Source of the DNA: Thermoleophilia bacterium SCSIO 60948
GTDB taxonomy: Bacteria; Actinomycetota; Thermoleophilia; Solirubrobacterales; 70-9
Length of the DNA stretch: 64,000 nt
Direction of reading: 5' to 3'
Assembly (NCBI GenBank): GCA_021496505.1
Contig: CP053031.1
Span: 372,001-436,000, forward strand
Part shown: one piece after another, positions 41,464 to 56,827 of the stretch
Layout of the letters: each line of letters starts with the position of its first letter
Numbering within the stretch: position 1 is the stretch's first letter
Position numbers and translations under genes: made by a program
Notes under the pieces: model-generated
Told to the model about the DNA's origin: nothing
Database searches by the model: none
What the model saw: the letters and a program-made list of their open reading frames with translations, nothing else

Positions 41464-42732
41464 ATGACGGGAGCCGAACGGAGCGCGCTCAGCGAGCGCC
41501 GGTGGGTCTGGGACCTCGGCGCCGTCGCGCTCGCGATCGGCGTCGGGGTGCTCGTCTTCGTCGACTCGACGTCGACGGGGCGGCTCGAGGACGGGCCGCT
41601 CCTCTGGGTCGACGTCGCCATCGGGCTCCTCGGCGCCTGCCTGATACCCCTGCGCCACCGGTATCCCGCACAGCTCGCCTTCGCCTTCGCCGTGCTCGGC
41701 TTCGTCGGGTCGACCTCGGCGGGTGCGGGACTGGTCTTCCTCTACACCGCCGTGAAGCGCTGCCCGACGATCGTGTCGATCCCGCTCTCGGCCCTGAGCT
41801 GCGTGACGGTGCCCGTCTACGCGTCGCTCTTCCCGGACCCGAACGCGACCTTCTGGACCGCGGTCAGCGTCGGGGTGGCGACGACGCTCGCGGTGGTCGC
41901 GTGGGGCTTCTACTCGCGCACCCGCGAGCAGCTGCTCGCGTCGCTCACCGAGCGTGCCGAGCGCGCCGAATCGGAGCAGCGCCTGCGGGTCGAGCAGGCG
42001 CAGGTCGCCGAGCGCGGCCGGATCGCGCGCGAGATGCACGATGTCCTCGCCCACCGCCTGTCACTGCTCAGCCTGCACGCGAGCGCGCTCGAGGTCGGCG
42101 CCAAGGGCGGCGGGGAGGGCGAGGGACTCGATCGCGAGCGACTCGCCGAGGCGGCCCGCGTCATCCGCGGCTCCGCCCACGACGCGCTCGAGGAGCTCCG
42201 CGGCGCGATCGGCGTGCTCCGCGATGACTCGCTCGCCGACGGCGCGGTGCCCGAGCGCCCGCAGCCGAGCCTCGCCGAGCTCGACGAGTTGATCGCCGAA
42301 TCGCGGCAGGCCGGGATGGCGCTCGAGGTCGACCGCGACCCCGAGACCCTCGGCGCGGTGCCGCCCGCGATCGGTCGTCATGCCTACCGCGTCGCGCAGG
42401 AGGGGCTCACGAACGCGCGCAAGCATGCCCCGGGCTGCGCGGTCGAGATGCGGGTCGCCGGGCGGCCCGGCGACGGGCTCGAGGTCGAGGTCCGAAACCG
42501 GATGCCGCTCGGCCCGCCCTCGCGTGCCGAGCGGTTGCCGGGTTCGGAGACGGGTCTGGTCGGTCTGGCCGAGCGTGCCGCCCTGGCCGGCGGCCGGCTC
42601 GAGCACGGTCCGACGCCGGACGGCGACTTTCGCCTCAGCGCGTGGTTTCCGTGGTCGCGCGACCCAGGCGTCGAGGCCGCGCCGGGAGCCGAGGCAATCG
42701 CCGCCGAGTCCACCGCCGTCGAGCAGCGCTGA
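41464..42732 (+). CDS. NarL-type sensor histidine kinase
   Basis: 422 aa. Five or so N-terminal transmembrane helices (residues 15-150) precede the HisKA_3 dimerisation domain with phospho-acceptor His in R-I-A-R-E-M-H-D-V-L-A-H. The HATPase domain has V-A-Q-E-G-L-T-N-A-R-K-H-A and T-G-L-V-G-L-A-E-R-A. No extracytoplasmic sensor domain is present, so it probably senses membrane state. TAGCCT is 9 nt before the ATG. The response regulator follows 6 nt later. Confidence 0.95.
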   Translation: MTGAERSALSERRWVWDLGAVALAIGVGVLVFVDSTSTGRLEDGPLLWVDVAIGLLGACLIPLRHRYPAQLAFAFAVLGFVGSTSAGAGLVFLYTAVKRCPTIVSIPLSALSCVTVPVYASLFPDPNATFWTAVSVGVATTLAVVAWGFYSRTREQLLASLTERAERAESEQRLRVEQAQVAERGRIAREMHDVLAHRLSLLSLHASALEVGAKGGGEGEGLDRERLAEAARVIRGSAHDALEELRGAIGVLRDDSLADGAVPERPQPSLAELDELIAESRQAGMALEVDRDPETLGAVPPAIGRHAYRVAQEGLTNARKHAPGCAVEMRVAGRPGDGLEVEVRNRMPLGPPSRAERLPGSETGLVGLAERAALAGGRLEHGPTPDGDFRLSAWFPWSRDPGVEAAPGAEAIAAESTAVEQR

Positions 42733-42738
42733 TCCGTT

Positions 42739-43395
42739 GTGCCCGTTCGCGTCCTGATCGTCGACGACGACGCCCTCGTGCGCTCGGGGCTCTCGATGCT
42801 GTTCGCCGGCACCGACGACATCCGCGTCGCCGGTGAGGCCGAGGACGGCGGCGCCGCGCTCGCCGCGGTCGACTCGTTTCGTCCCGACGTGGTACTGATG
42901 GACATCCGGATGCCGCGGATGGACGGGCTCGAGGCGACGGAGCGGCTGCGATCGCGCGCCGACCCGCCCGAGGTCATCGTGCTGACGACCTTCGACGCCG
43001 ACGGCCACGTCCTGCGCGCGCTCCGGGCCGGCGCGAGCGGCTTCCTGCTCAAGGACTCGGGTCCCGACCGGATCCTCGATGCGATTCGCTCGGTCGCGGC
43101 CGGCGAGGTCATGCTCTCGCCCGGCGTGACACGCCGGCTCGTCGACCACGTCGCCGAGACCGGCGCTTCGGCGCGCGGGGAGGAGGCCCGGCGGCGCCTC
43201 GCCTGCCTGACCGATCGCGAGCGCGAGGTCGCCGAAGCCGTCGGGCGCGGATCCTCCAACGCCGAGATCGCGGCCGAGATCCTGATGAGCGTCGCGACCG
43301 TGAAGGCGCACGTCTCCTCGCTGCTCGCGAAGCTCGAGCTCAACAACCGCGTCCAGATTGCGCTGCTCGTCCACGACGCCGAGCTTCAGGGCTAG
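42739..43395 (+). CDS. NarL/FixJ response regulator
   Basis: 218 aa. Receiver: acidic pocket V-D-D-D near residue 8, phospho-Asp in V-V-L-M-D-I-R-M-P-R-M-D-G near 54, and K in F-L-L-K-D-S. LuxR HTH: L-T-D-R-E-R-E-V-A-E-A-V, N-A-E-I-A-A-E-I-L-M-S-V-A-T-V-K-A-H-V. It starts at GTG just after the kinase gene and forms a two-component system with it. The neighbouring ABC exporter is a likely target. Confidence 0.95.
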   Translation: MPVRVLIVDDDALVRSGLSMLFAGTDDIRVAGEAEDGGAALAAVDSFRPDVVLMDIRMPRMDGLEATERLRSRADPPEVIVLTTFDADGHVLRALRAGASGFLLKDSGPDRILDAIRSVAAGEVMLSPGVTRRLVDHVAETGASARGEEARRRLACLTDREREVAEAVGRGSSNAEIAAEILMSVATVKAHVSSLLAKLELNNRVQIALLVHDAELQG

Positions 43396-43472
43396 GCCGG
43401 CGGGCGCGGGCACGGCGTCACCGACGAGGTGCACCCATCCCCCATAGCGGGGGATCGCTGCAGGTCGTTTGC

Positions 43473-43501
43473 GTTGCGCAACCACGCGATTGCGCTAGGC
43501 T
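43473..43501 (+). promoter_or_regulatory. Promoter with overlapping palindromes for the SRPBCC/ArsR pair
   Basis: TTGCGC (43474-43479), a 16-nt spacer and TAGGCT (43496-43501) lie 6 nt before the ATG at 43508. The perfect palindrome GTTGCGCAAC (43473-43482) covers the -35. GCGCAA...TTGCGC (43476-43495) fills the spacer, and its core GCAACCACGCGATTGC has the GCAAC-N7-TTGC layout of the clpP dyads. The likely binder is the ArsR-type protein encoded second in the operon. Confidence 0.55.
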
Positions 43502-43507
43502 CGCGCC

Positions 43508-43924
43508 ATGGAAGCCGACGAGCTTGAGCTGATCGAGGGTGTGGAGCGCGAGTCGGTGCTCGACGCCGAACCCGAGGACGTCTGGCGTGCGCTGACCGAG
43601 CCCGGCGAGCTCGGCTGGCTCGGCGAGGTCGAGACGCTCGAGCTCGAGCCCGGCGGCGATCTCGAGATCGAGGTCGACGGCGAGCGCCGCGAGGGCTGGG
43701 TCGAGGAGGCCGAGCCCGAGCGCCGGCTTGCGATCTGGTGGGCGGCGCCGGGTGAGGAGTCGAGCCGGGTCGAGTTCGAGCTCGAGCCCGCCGAGGGCGG
43801 TACGCGGCTGCGCGTCGTCGAGTCGCGTCCGCTCGTCGCGATCGACCTCGTCGGCGGACCCTTCGCCGGCGGCGAGCAGGCCGGCGGCGCGGCGCCCCAG
43901 GCGCTGGCCGCGCTTGCGGCCTAG
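43508..43924 (+). CDS. SRPBCC (AHSA1-like) protein
   Basis: 138 aa, strongly acidic. The START-fold pattern is V-L-D-A-E-P-E-D-V-W-R-A-L-T-E-P-G-E-L followed by beta strands (L-E-I-E-V-D-G-E-R-R-E-G-W-V) and a Gly/Ala-rich tail. AHSA1-type SRPBCC proteins are often encoded with an ArsR regulator, as here. The natural ligand is unknown. Confidence 0.85.
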   Translation: MEADELELIEGVERESVLDAEPEDVWRALTEPGELGWLGEVETLELEPGGDLEIEVDGERREGWVEEAEPERRLAIWWAAPGEESSRVEFELEPAEGGTRLRVVESRPLVAIDLVGGPFAGGEQAGGAAPQALAALAA

Positions 43925-43926
43925 GG

Positions 43927-44265
43927 GTGGACGGTCGCGTGGCGGTCGCCGGGGGAGAGGTCGCGGGGCGCGTCTTCGACGCCCTGTCGGACCCGACCCG
44001 CCGCACGATCTTCGAGCTGATCTCCGAGCGCGGAGAGGCCAGCGCGAGCGCCCTCGCCCGCGAGTTGCCGGTCAGCCGCCAGGCGGTCGCCAAACACCTC
44101 GAGCTGCTCGCCGAAGCCGGCCTCGTCAGCTCGGCGCGCAGTGGGCGTGAGCTTCTCTTTCGCCCTACGCCCGAGCCGATGTCCGAGGCGATGCGCTGGA
44201 TGAGCGCGGTCGGCTCGCGCTGGGACGCGCGCCTCGAGCGGCTCGGACGCCAGCTCGCGCGCTGA
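43927..44265 (+). CDS. ArsR-type winged-helix regulator, no metal cysteines
   Basis: 112 aa (or 108 from GTG 43939). The sequence A-L-S-D-P-T-R-R-T-I-F-E-L-I, then L-P-V-S-R-Q-A-V-A-K-H-L-E-L-L-A-E-A-G-L-V, is a classical ArsR/SmtB winged helix. It has no Cys, so it is not a metal sensor of the classical type. It begins 2 nt after the SRPBCC stop and probably represses this operon through the palindromes upstream. The start choice is uncertain. Confidence 0.88.
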   Translation: MDGRVAVAGGEVAGRVFDALSDPTRRTIFELISERGEASASALARELPVSRQAVAKHLELLAEAGLVSSARSGRELLFRPTPEPMSEAMRWMSAVGSRWDARLERLGRQLAR

Positions 44266-44401
44266 GCTCAACGGCTCCGACCGCTCCGCTCGGGAATTTG
44301 AGTGCAGTCTGCGGTTCTCCCCTGATGACGAGGACCGCGACGCTCGTCAAGCTGCTTCTCGCCGTTCTCCGCTCGACGCAGATGGCCGCCACTCGCAGAC
44401 G

Positions 44402-46327
44402 ATGACCCCCCGCAGCGCCCTCACCGCTCTCGCCTCGTGCGCCGCCGCGTTCGTCCTGCCGCTCGCCGGGGCCACAGCCGCGAGCGCAGGGGCGACCGAC
44501 GCCGAGTCGGCGACCGGCGACGGGAACCGCGTGCCCGGCCAGGTCGTCGTGAAGTTCGAGCGTGACGCGAGCGTCGCCGCGCGCTCCGCGGCGAGGGCGG
44601 ACGCGGGCACGGTGGTGATCGAGCGTTCCGCGATGGTCGACGGGCTGCAGCTCCTGGAAGTCGAGCCGGGCGAAGCGGTCAGCGACGCGGTCGAGCGGCT
44701 CGAGGCCGACCGGGGCGTCGTGCACGCCGAACCGAACTTCACCTTCGAGCCCGATGCGGCTCCGAACGATCCGTTCTACCAGCCCTTCCTCTGGGGGATG
44801 CACAACGTCGGTCAGGTGGTGTCCGGCTCGGCAGGGGTCGCGGACGCCGACATCGACGCGCCCGAGGCCTGGAACAGAGAGACGGGGTCTGCACAGACGG
44901 TCGTCGCCGTCGTCGATACCGGCGTGGACATGACCCACCCGGACCTCGCGGACAACATCTGGACGAACCCCGGCGAAACCGGGTCCGGCCGCGAGACCAA
45001 CGGAGTCGACGACGACGCGAACGGTTTCGTCGACGACTGGCGAGGCTGGGACTTCGGCAACGCCGACAACGACCCGAGTGACGAACAATGGATGGTGGAC
45101 GGCGCAGACAAGGGCGGCCACGGAACGCACGTCGCCGGCACGATCGGAGCCGAGGGCGACAACTCGCTCGGCGTGGTCGGCGTGAACTGGGACGTCCAGC
45201 TGATGTCGGTGAAGACGTTCCCGGCCGCGACCTCCTACACCGTTGCCGACAGCCTGTATTACGCCGGCAACAGTGGCGCCGACGTCGTGAACGCGAGCTT
45301 CAGCGGTTCAGGCTTCAGCGAACTCGTCCACTGGGCGATCTCGCAACACCCGGGCACCCTCTTCGTCACCGGAGCGGGCAACGATGGTCTCGACGGCGAC
45401 GCTTCCAAGCGCTACCCCTGCGCGTACAACCTGCCGAACGTGATCTGCGTCGCCGCGACCGGGCACCGCGATCAACTCGCCGACTTCTCGAACTACGGCG
45501 ACGAGACGGTGGACCTCGGAGCTCCCGGCGTGAACATCGGCAGCACGGCCGCCACCTACCGCCGGCCCGACGATCCGTACATGGTGATGAGCGGCACCTC
45601 GATGGCCACGCCGATGGTCGCCGGCGCCGCGGGGATCCTCGTGTCGCGCTGGCCAGAGGCGAGCGCGGGTCAGCTCCGTGACGCGCTGCTAGGTGGTGTC
45701 GATCCGGTGACGGCGCTGAACGGCAAGACGGTTACCGGCGGGCGCCTGAATCTCGACCACGCGCTCGATCGGCTCGATCTCGTCACGCCCCCCGATACGA
45801 AGATCACCTCAGGGCCCACCGGCACGGTACGGGCGGACTCGGCGAGCTTCGAGTTCACCGGGACCCTCGGGCCCACCGGGTTCGAGTGCCGGCTGGACGC
45901 CGGCCCCTGGGGCGCATGCAGCTCCCCGCACCAGCTCGCCGGGCTCTCGCAGGGCGAGCACACCTTCGAGGTCCGCGCGCTCAAGGCGGTCGGGGCCGAC
46001 GCGACGCCGGCCTCGCGCACGTGGACCTTCGATCCCACGGCACCGGTCGAGCCCGCGGAGACGACGATCACCTCGGGCCCGCGCCGGGTGACGACCCAGC
46101 GCCCGCGGGCCCGCGCAGCGTTCGGGTTCACCGGCCAGAACGTGAGCTCGTTCGAATGCCGTCTCGACCGCGGCGAATGGGGTGCGTGCACCTCTCCCCG
46201 CAGGCTCTCGGTCGCTGCGAAGCCGAAGCGGACCTCGCATACCTTCGCCGTCCGCGCGTTGAACTCCGTCGGCGAGCCCGACGCGACCCCCGCGACTCGC
46301 TCGTTCACGGTCAAGCGCCTGCGCTGA
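44402..46327 (+). CDS. Secreted subtilisin-family (S8) serine protease with two Ig-like C-terminal repeats
   Basis: 641 aa. Signal peptide, then an inhibitor-I9-like propeptide (residues ~45-115, V-P-G-Q-V-V-V-K-F). The catalytic triad is Asp in V-V-D-T-G-V-D-M-T-H-P, His in G-H-G-T-H-V-A-G-T and Ser in S-G-T-S-M-A-T-P-M-V-A-G; oxyanion Asn in T-G-A-G-N-D-G. Two Cys-containing Ig-like repeats follow (F-E-C-R-L-D-A-G-P-W-G-A-C, then F-E-C-R-L-D-R-G-E-W-G-A-C), as in the 3080-5884 protein. A 26-codon frame at 44325-44405 overlaps its start (ATGA). Confidence 0.93.
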   Translation: MTPRSALTALASCAAAFVLPLAGATAASAGATDAESATGDGNRVPGQVVVKFERDASVAARSAARADAGTVVIERSAMVDGLQLLEVEPGEAVSDAVERLEADRGVVHAEPNFTFEPDAAPNDPFYQPFLWGMHNVGQVVSGSAGVADADIDAPEAWNRETGSAQTVVAVVDTGVDMTHPDLADNIWTNPGETGSGRETNGVDDDANGFVDDWRGWDFGNADNDPSDEQWMVDGADKGGHGTHVAGTIGAEGDNSLGVVGVNWDVQLMSVKTFPAATSYTVADSLYYAGNSGADVVNASFSGSGFSELVHWAISQHPGTLFVTGAGNDGLDGDASKRYPCAYNLPNVICVAATGHRDQLADFSNYGDETVDLGAPGVNIGSTAATYRRPDDPYMVMSGTSMATPMVAGAAGILVSRWPEASAGQLRDALLGGVDPVTALNGKTVTGGRLNLDHALDRLDLVTPPDTKITSGPTGTVRADSASFEFTGTLGPTGFECRLDAGPWGACSSPHQLAGLSQGEHTFEVRALKAVGADATPASRTWTFDPTAPVEPAETTITSGPRRVTTQRPRARAAFGFTGQNVSSFECRLDRGEWGACTSPRRLSVAAKPKRTSHTFAVRALNSVGEPDATPATRSFTVKRLR

Positions 46328-46351
46328 CCCGGCGCGCCGCCGCGACGTCGC

Positions 46352-46544
46352 TAACGTTCCGCGCTCCAAGACTCTCCGAAGACCGTCGGCGTGCCACCGA
46401 GGTGGCGGGAAGACCGGCGCAGGTGAGGCCACGAGCGAAGCGCCGCGACTCGAGCGAGCGCATCCACCGAGGCCCGCCTGCGCAGCGGGCCTTTTCTTTG
46501 CCGGTCGGTCCGAGCCATCGCAACCCGAGAGGCCCGAACCCGAC
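46352..46544 (+). ncRNA. L10 leader / rplJ 5' regulatory region
   Basis: TAACGT (46352-46357) is a candidate -10, giving a ~180-nt leader before rplJ. The leader contains A-A-G-A-C-C-G-T-C-G-G-C-G and G-C-G-C-A-G-G-T-G-A segments resembling the actinobacterial L10-binding kink-turn, then GGCCCGC (46471-46477) pairing with GCGGGCC (46485-46491) followed by TTTTCTTT. L10(L12)4 binding to such leaders represses rplJ-rplL. The match is by eye. Confidence 0.65.
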
Positions 46545-47078
46545 ATGAACAAGGAACAGAAGGCAGCCCAGGTCGCCGAGCTCGTCGAGCGCTTCGGCGA
46601 GACCCAGACGATCTTCGCCGTCGACTACAAGGGCATCAGCGTGCCGCAGGCCGGTGAGCTTCGCGTTCGCCTCGCCGAGTCGGACTCGACCTTCAAGGTG
46701 GTCAAGAACCGGCTCGCCAAGCGCGCCGCCGAGGAGTCCGGCACGAAGGGCCTCGACGACCTGCTCGTCGGCCCCGTCGCGCTGACCCTCGTCAAGGGCG
46801 ACCCCGTCGGCGCGGCCAAGGCGATCCGCACCTTCGCCCGCGAGAACGACGACGTGCTCGAGTTCAAGGGCGGGATCATGGACGGCGAGGAGCTCGACGC
46901 CGACGGGTTCAACTCGCTCGCCAGCATGCCGCCCGTCGAGGTCATGCGCGGCCAGCTCGTCGGCCTCACCGCGAGCCCGCTGAACGGGCTCGTCCGCGGG
47001 CTCGGCGGCATGGTGTCCGGCCTCGCGATCGCGCTCGGTCAGGTGGCCGAGCAGAAGCAGGCCGCCGAGGCTGCCTAG
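46545..47078 (+). CDS. rplJ: 50S ribosomal protein L10
   Basis: 177 aa. It begins [15 protein letters not shown] and contains [11 protein letters not shown] and [13 protein letters not shown], conserved in L10. Its C-terminal helix holds L7/L12 dimers ([10 protein letters not shown]). It is preceded by the structured leader and followed by rplL after 56 nt. It is 32 kb away from rplA, unlike the usual adjacent arrangement. Confidence 0.97.
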   Translation: MNKEQKAAQVAELVERFGETQTIFAVDYKGISVPQAGELRVRLAESDSTFKVVKNRLAKRAAEESGTKGLDDLLVGPVALTLVKGDPVGAAKAIRTFARENDDVLEFKGGIMDGEELDADGFNSLASMPPVEVMRGQLVGLTASPLNGLVRGLGGMVSGLAIALGQVAEQKQAAEAA

Positions 47079-47134
47079 CCGCCGGCGACACACACGACTT
47101 ACGTAGAAGACCTAGAGCAAGAAGGAGACAGGAA

Positions 47135-47521
47135 ATGGCGACCAGCACCGAGGAATGGATCGAGGAACTCAAGGGCATCTCCGTGCTCGAGCTCTCCGAG
47201 CGCATCAAGGCGCTCGAGGAGGAGTTCGGCGTGTCGGCGACGGCGGTCGCGGCTGCGGCCCCGGCGGCCGGCGGCGGCGGCGCTGACGGCGGCGCGGCCG
47301 AGGAGGAGTCGAGCACCGTCGACGTCATCCTCACCGCGGCGGGCGACAAGAAGATCCAGGTCATCAAGGCCGTCCGCGCGGCGACCGGCCTCGGCCTCAA
47401 GGAGGCCAAGGCGCTCGTCGACGAGGCGCCGAAGCCCGTCAAGGAGGGCATCGAGCGCGAGGAGGCCGACAAGCTGAAGGCCGACATCGAGGAGGCCGGC
47501 GGCTCGGTCGAGGTCAAGTAG
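47135..47521 (+). CDS. rplL: 50S ribosomal protein L7/L12
   Basis: 128 aa. N-terminal dimerisation helix, an Ala/Gly-rich hinge near residues 40-60, and a C-terminal domain with [23 protein letters not shown], which recruits translation GTPases. A strong ribosome site (AAGGAGA) precedes the ATG, consistent with the higher copy number of L12 than L10. A strong terminator follows. Confidence 0.98.
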   Translation: MATSTEEWIEELKGISVLELSERIKALEEEFGVSATAVAAAAPAAGGGGADGGAAEEESSTVDVILTAAGDKKIQVIKAVRAATGLGLKEAKALVDEAPKPVKEGIEREEADKLKADIEEAGGSVEVK

Positions 47522-47572
47522 CGACCTCGCACCCGCCCGCGTCGGCTGCGGCCGACGCGACCCAGCACGAGT

Positions 47573-48592
47573 TCACGAAGCGCCCGCCACACGGCGGGCG
47601 CTTCGTCGTTCGGGGTCAGGCCGAGCGCGAGCCGGTCCCGGCGATGTGTTCGCCCGGTCCGCGACAGCGAGTGCGGCGGCGACGGCGGCCATGATCCGGT
47701 CGGGCTCGCTGCGAAGGCGCGAGCCGGTCACGTGAATCGGCGCCGCCCAGCCGGCCTCGACGAGGACGAGGGCCTTGTGGTCGTCGCGTTGCCGGGTCTT
47801 CGATCGCCTGTGCGCTGACCCGTCGAGCTCGAGAACCACGCGCTCGCGAGGCCAGACGAAGTCGAACTCGCAGCCTCGGATCCGGTACTGCGTCGCCGGA
47901 CGTGGCAGGCCCGCCGCATCGATCGCGGCGAGCAGGACCGACTCGCCCTCCGAGCGAGTCATCCGCGCGCCGCCCGGGTCGTCGAGGAGCGCGCGCAACT
48001 TGCCGACTCCGGGGAACGACGACGCGTGTACCTGTCGCGCGAACTCGTCCTCTTCGAACAGCTCCAGGCAGAGGGCCTCGGCGACCATTCGCTCGAGGCG
48101 GCGCCGGGTCGCCTCGGGGGCGAGGTCGCGGATCGTCCGCGCCGCGCCCGTCACCCGGAGCCCCTCCACCTCGGCGACGTCGCTCTTCTTCAGCGTCGCC
48201 GTGTGGTGGATCGAGATGCCGGCGCGACGTCCGCGACGCGGCCCGGCGATCACGACCTCGATGGGCGCCCCGGTCTCGCGCCGGGCTGGGTCACCGAGGG
48301 GGAGTCCGTGAAGCCGGGCGGCGTCCCAGAACCCGATCGCGCTTCGCGGGCCGCATGACAGGAGCGCCGCTGAGTGGCGGGCGAGCGGCGGCTCGACCGG
48401 TGACGCGACGAGGTAGACGCCCCGGTGGACCAACACCAGGCGTCCGTCGCGAAGCCAGCCATCGACCCGGGCTCGGCCGATCTCCTCCTCGAAGAGCTGC
48501 TCGCGGCCGACCGCGTGGTGCTGGCCTCGGGCGAGCTCCCAGGCCTTCGCCCATTGGCCACCACCGGCTCGTCGTCGCGGTTCGCCGCCCAT
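47573..48592 (-). CDS. AbiEi-like domain fused to DUF559 endonuclease-like domain
   Basis: About 339 aa from ATG 48592. The N-terminal third (W-E-L-A-R-G-Q-H-H-A-V, R-G-V-Y-L-V) resembles AbiEi-type wHTH antitoxin domains. The C-terminal third has the DUF559 (Vsr/PD-DExK-like) pattern F-D-F-V-W-P-R-E-R-V-V-L-E-L-D-G-S-A-H. Such fusions are common single genes in actinobacteria, with no proven role. The 3' end reads into the rplL terminator stem. It is an insertion between rplL and rpoB. Confidence 0.75.
   Translation of the reverse strand: MGGEPRRRAGGGQWAKAWELARGQHHAVGREQLFEEEIGRARVDGWLRDGRLVLVHRGVYLVASPVEPPLARHSAALLSCGPRSAIGFWDAARLHGLPLGDPARRETGAPIEVVIAGPRRGRRAGISIHHTATLKKSDVAEVEGLRVTGAARTIRDLAPEATRRRLERMVAEALCLELFEEDEFARQVHASSFPGVGKLRALLDDPGGARMTRSEGESVLLAAIDAAGLPRPATQYRIRGCEFDFVWPRERVVLELDGSAHRRSKTRQRDDHKALVLVEAGWAAPIHVTGSRLRSEPDRIMAAVAAALAVADRANTSPGPARARPDPERRSARRVAGAS
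47576..47605. terminator. Strong terminator after rplL
   Basis: CGAAGCGCCCGCC, loop ACAC, GGCGGGCGCTTCG: a perfect 13-bp stem followed by TCGTTC. It ends rplJ-rplL transcription and separates it from rpoB, which has its own promoter. A smaller hairpin (GCGTCGG/CCGACGC) lies at 47540-47558. Confidence 0.75.
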
Positions 48593-48596
48593 GCGT

Positions 48597-48671
48597 CTGC
48601 AAACCCCGACAGCGGCCGTCGCGCTCCCCGCGGCCGTCGGGGTTTGCAGGCACTGCGACGGCAAACCCCGA
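48597..48671. repeat. Inverted repeat CTGCAAACCCCGAC with an extra half copy
   Basis: CTGCAAACCCCGAC (48597-48610) is the exact complement of GTCGGGGTTTGCAG (48636-48649). The stem continues as GGCCG/CGGCC after a 3-nt bulge. A third copy, GCAAACCCCGA, lies at 48661-48671. The unit sits between the AbiEi-DUF559 start and rpoB and looks like a dispersed palindromic repeat. A role as a bidirectional transcription end or binding site is possible. Confidence 0.65.
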
Positions 48672-48793
48672 TATCGACCGACCCGAAGCGCCAGCGGTCT
48701 CGAGCCAAGGGCCCGTCCGAACGGCCCGACACCGCCCGCTACCCTCTCCGTACCGAGGAAACGCCCCCTTTAGCACGTGGCGCGGCATTTTCC

Positions 48794-48822
48794 TTGCGAA
48801 GTTGGTGCGCTTGCGATATATT
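48794..48822 (+). promoter_or_regulatory. rpoB-rpoC promoter
   Basis: TTGCGA (48794-48799), 17-nt spacer, TATATT (48817-48822): the best housekeeping promoter in the window. It predicts a start near 48829 and an ~80-nt leader, and makes rpoBC independent of rplJL. Confidence 0.75.
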
Positions 48823-48845
48823 CGCATGTCGCGCCTTGAATCAGT

Positions 48846-48884
48846 GGTTCGGAGGGAAAAGCCCGCCTCCGGACCGCTCCTTTT
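48846..48884 (+). promoter_or_regulatory. Hairpin in the rpoB leader (possible attenuator)
   Basis: GGTTCGGAGG (48846-48855) pairs with CCTCCGGACC (48866-48875) over ten pairs, one T-G, and is followed after 5 nt by TTTT. It lies between the promoter and the ribosome site GAGGAG (48898-48903). Premature termination here would set the basal ratio of RNAP to ribosomal operons. Confidence 0.45.
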
Positions 48885-48911
48885 CCACGTCCAACCTGAG
48901 GAGTCGCCCAG

Positions 48912-52511
<3,600 letters not shown>

Positions 52512-52524
52512 CGAGCGGAGGGCC

Positions 52525-52553
52525 GTGACCGCCGGATGCGCCCCGGCGGTCAC
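52525..52553 (+). repeat. rpoB-rpoC intergenic hairpin
   Basis: GTGACCGCCGG, 7-nt loop, CCGGCGGTCAC: a perfect 11-bp stem extended by GGCC on each side. It has no T-run, so full termination is unlikely. A processing or partial termination site that adjusts the beta to beta-prime ratio is plausible. Confidence 0.6.
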
Positions 52554-52620
52554 CAGGCCCGGCTCGCGAGTCGCACAGAGGGCGCCCAGGCAAGCATCCA
52601 CGCGGGAGCACTAGGCACAC

Positions 52621-56670
<4,050 letters not shown>

Positions 56671-56695
56671 CGCTCTCAGCGCAACGCATTTCGGC

Positions 56696-56727
56696 GAGGG
56701 CCGGGTTCCGCGAGGACCCCGGCCCTC
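56696..56727 (+). terminator. Terminator after rpoC
   Basis: GAGGGCCGGG (56696-56705) pairs with CCCGGCCCTC (56718-56727) around an 11-nt loop. Only CCGTCGTT follows, so the tail is weak. It ends the rpoBC operon. Confidence 0.6.
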
Positions 56728-56827
56728 CGTCGTTCAGGGGCCGCCGTGCCCTGATGGACGTTCGAGCCGGTCAGGGGCGGTCTGAGCGTCCACTGGCCGT
56801 TCGCGGCGCCGCCCCTAACCTCGCCCG

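Noticed and set aside
48843-48911. rpoB start upstream of TTG 48912
   Set aside because: The homologous N-terminus begins at 48912 and GAGGAG is correctly spaced only for that TTG.
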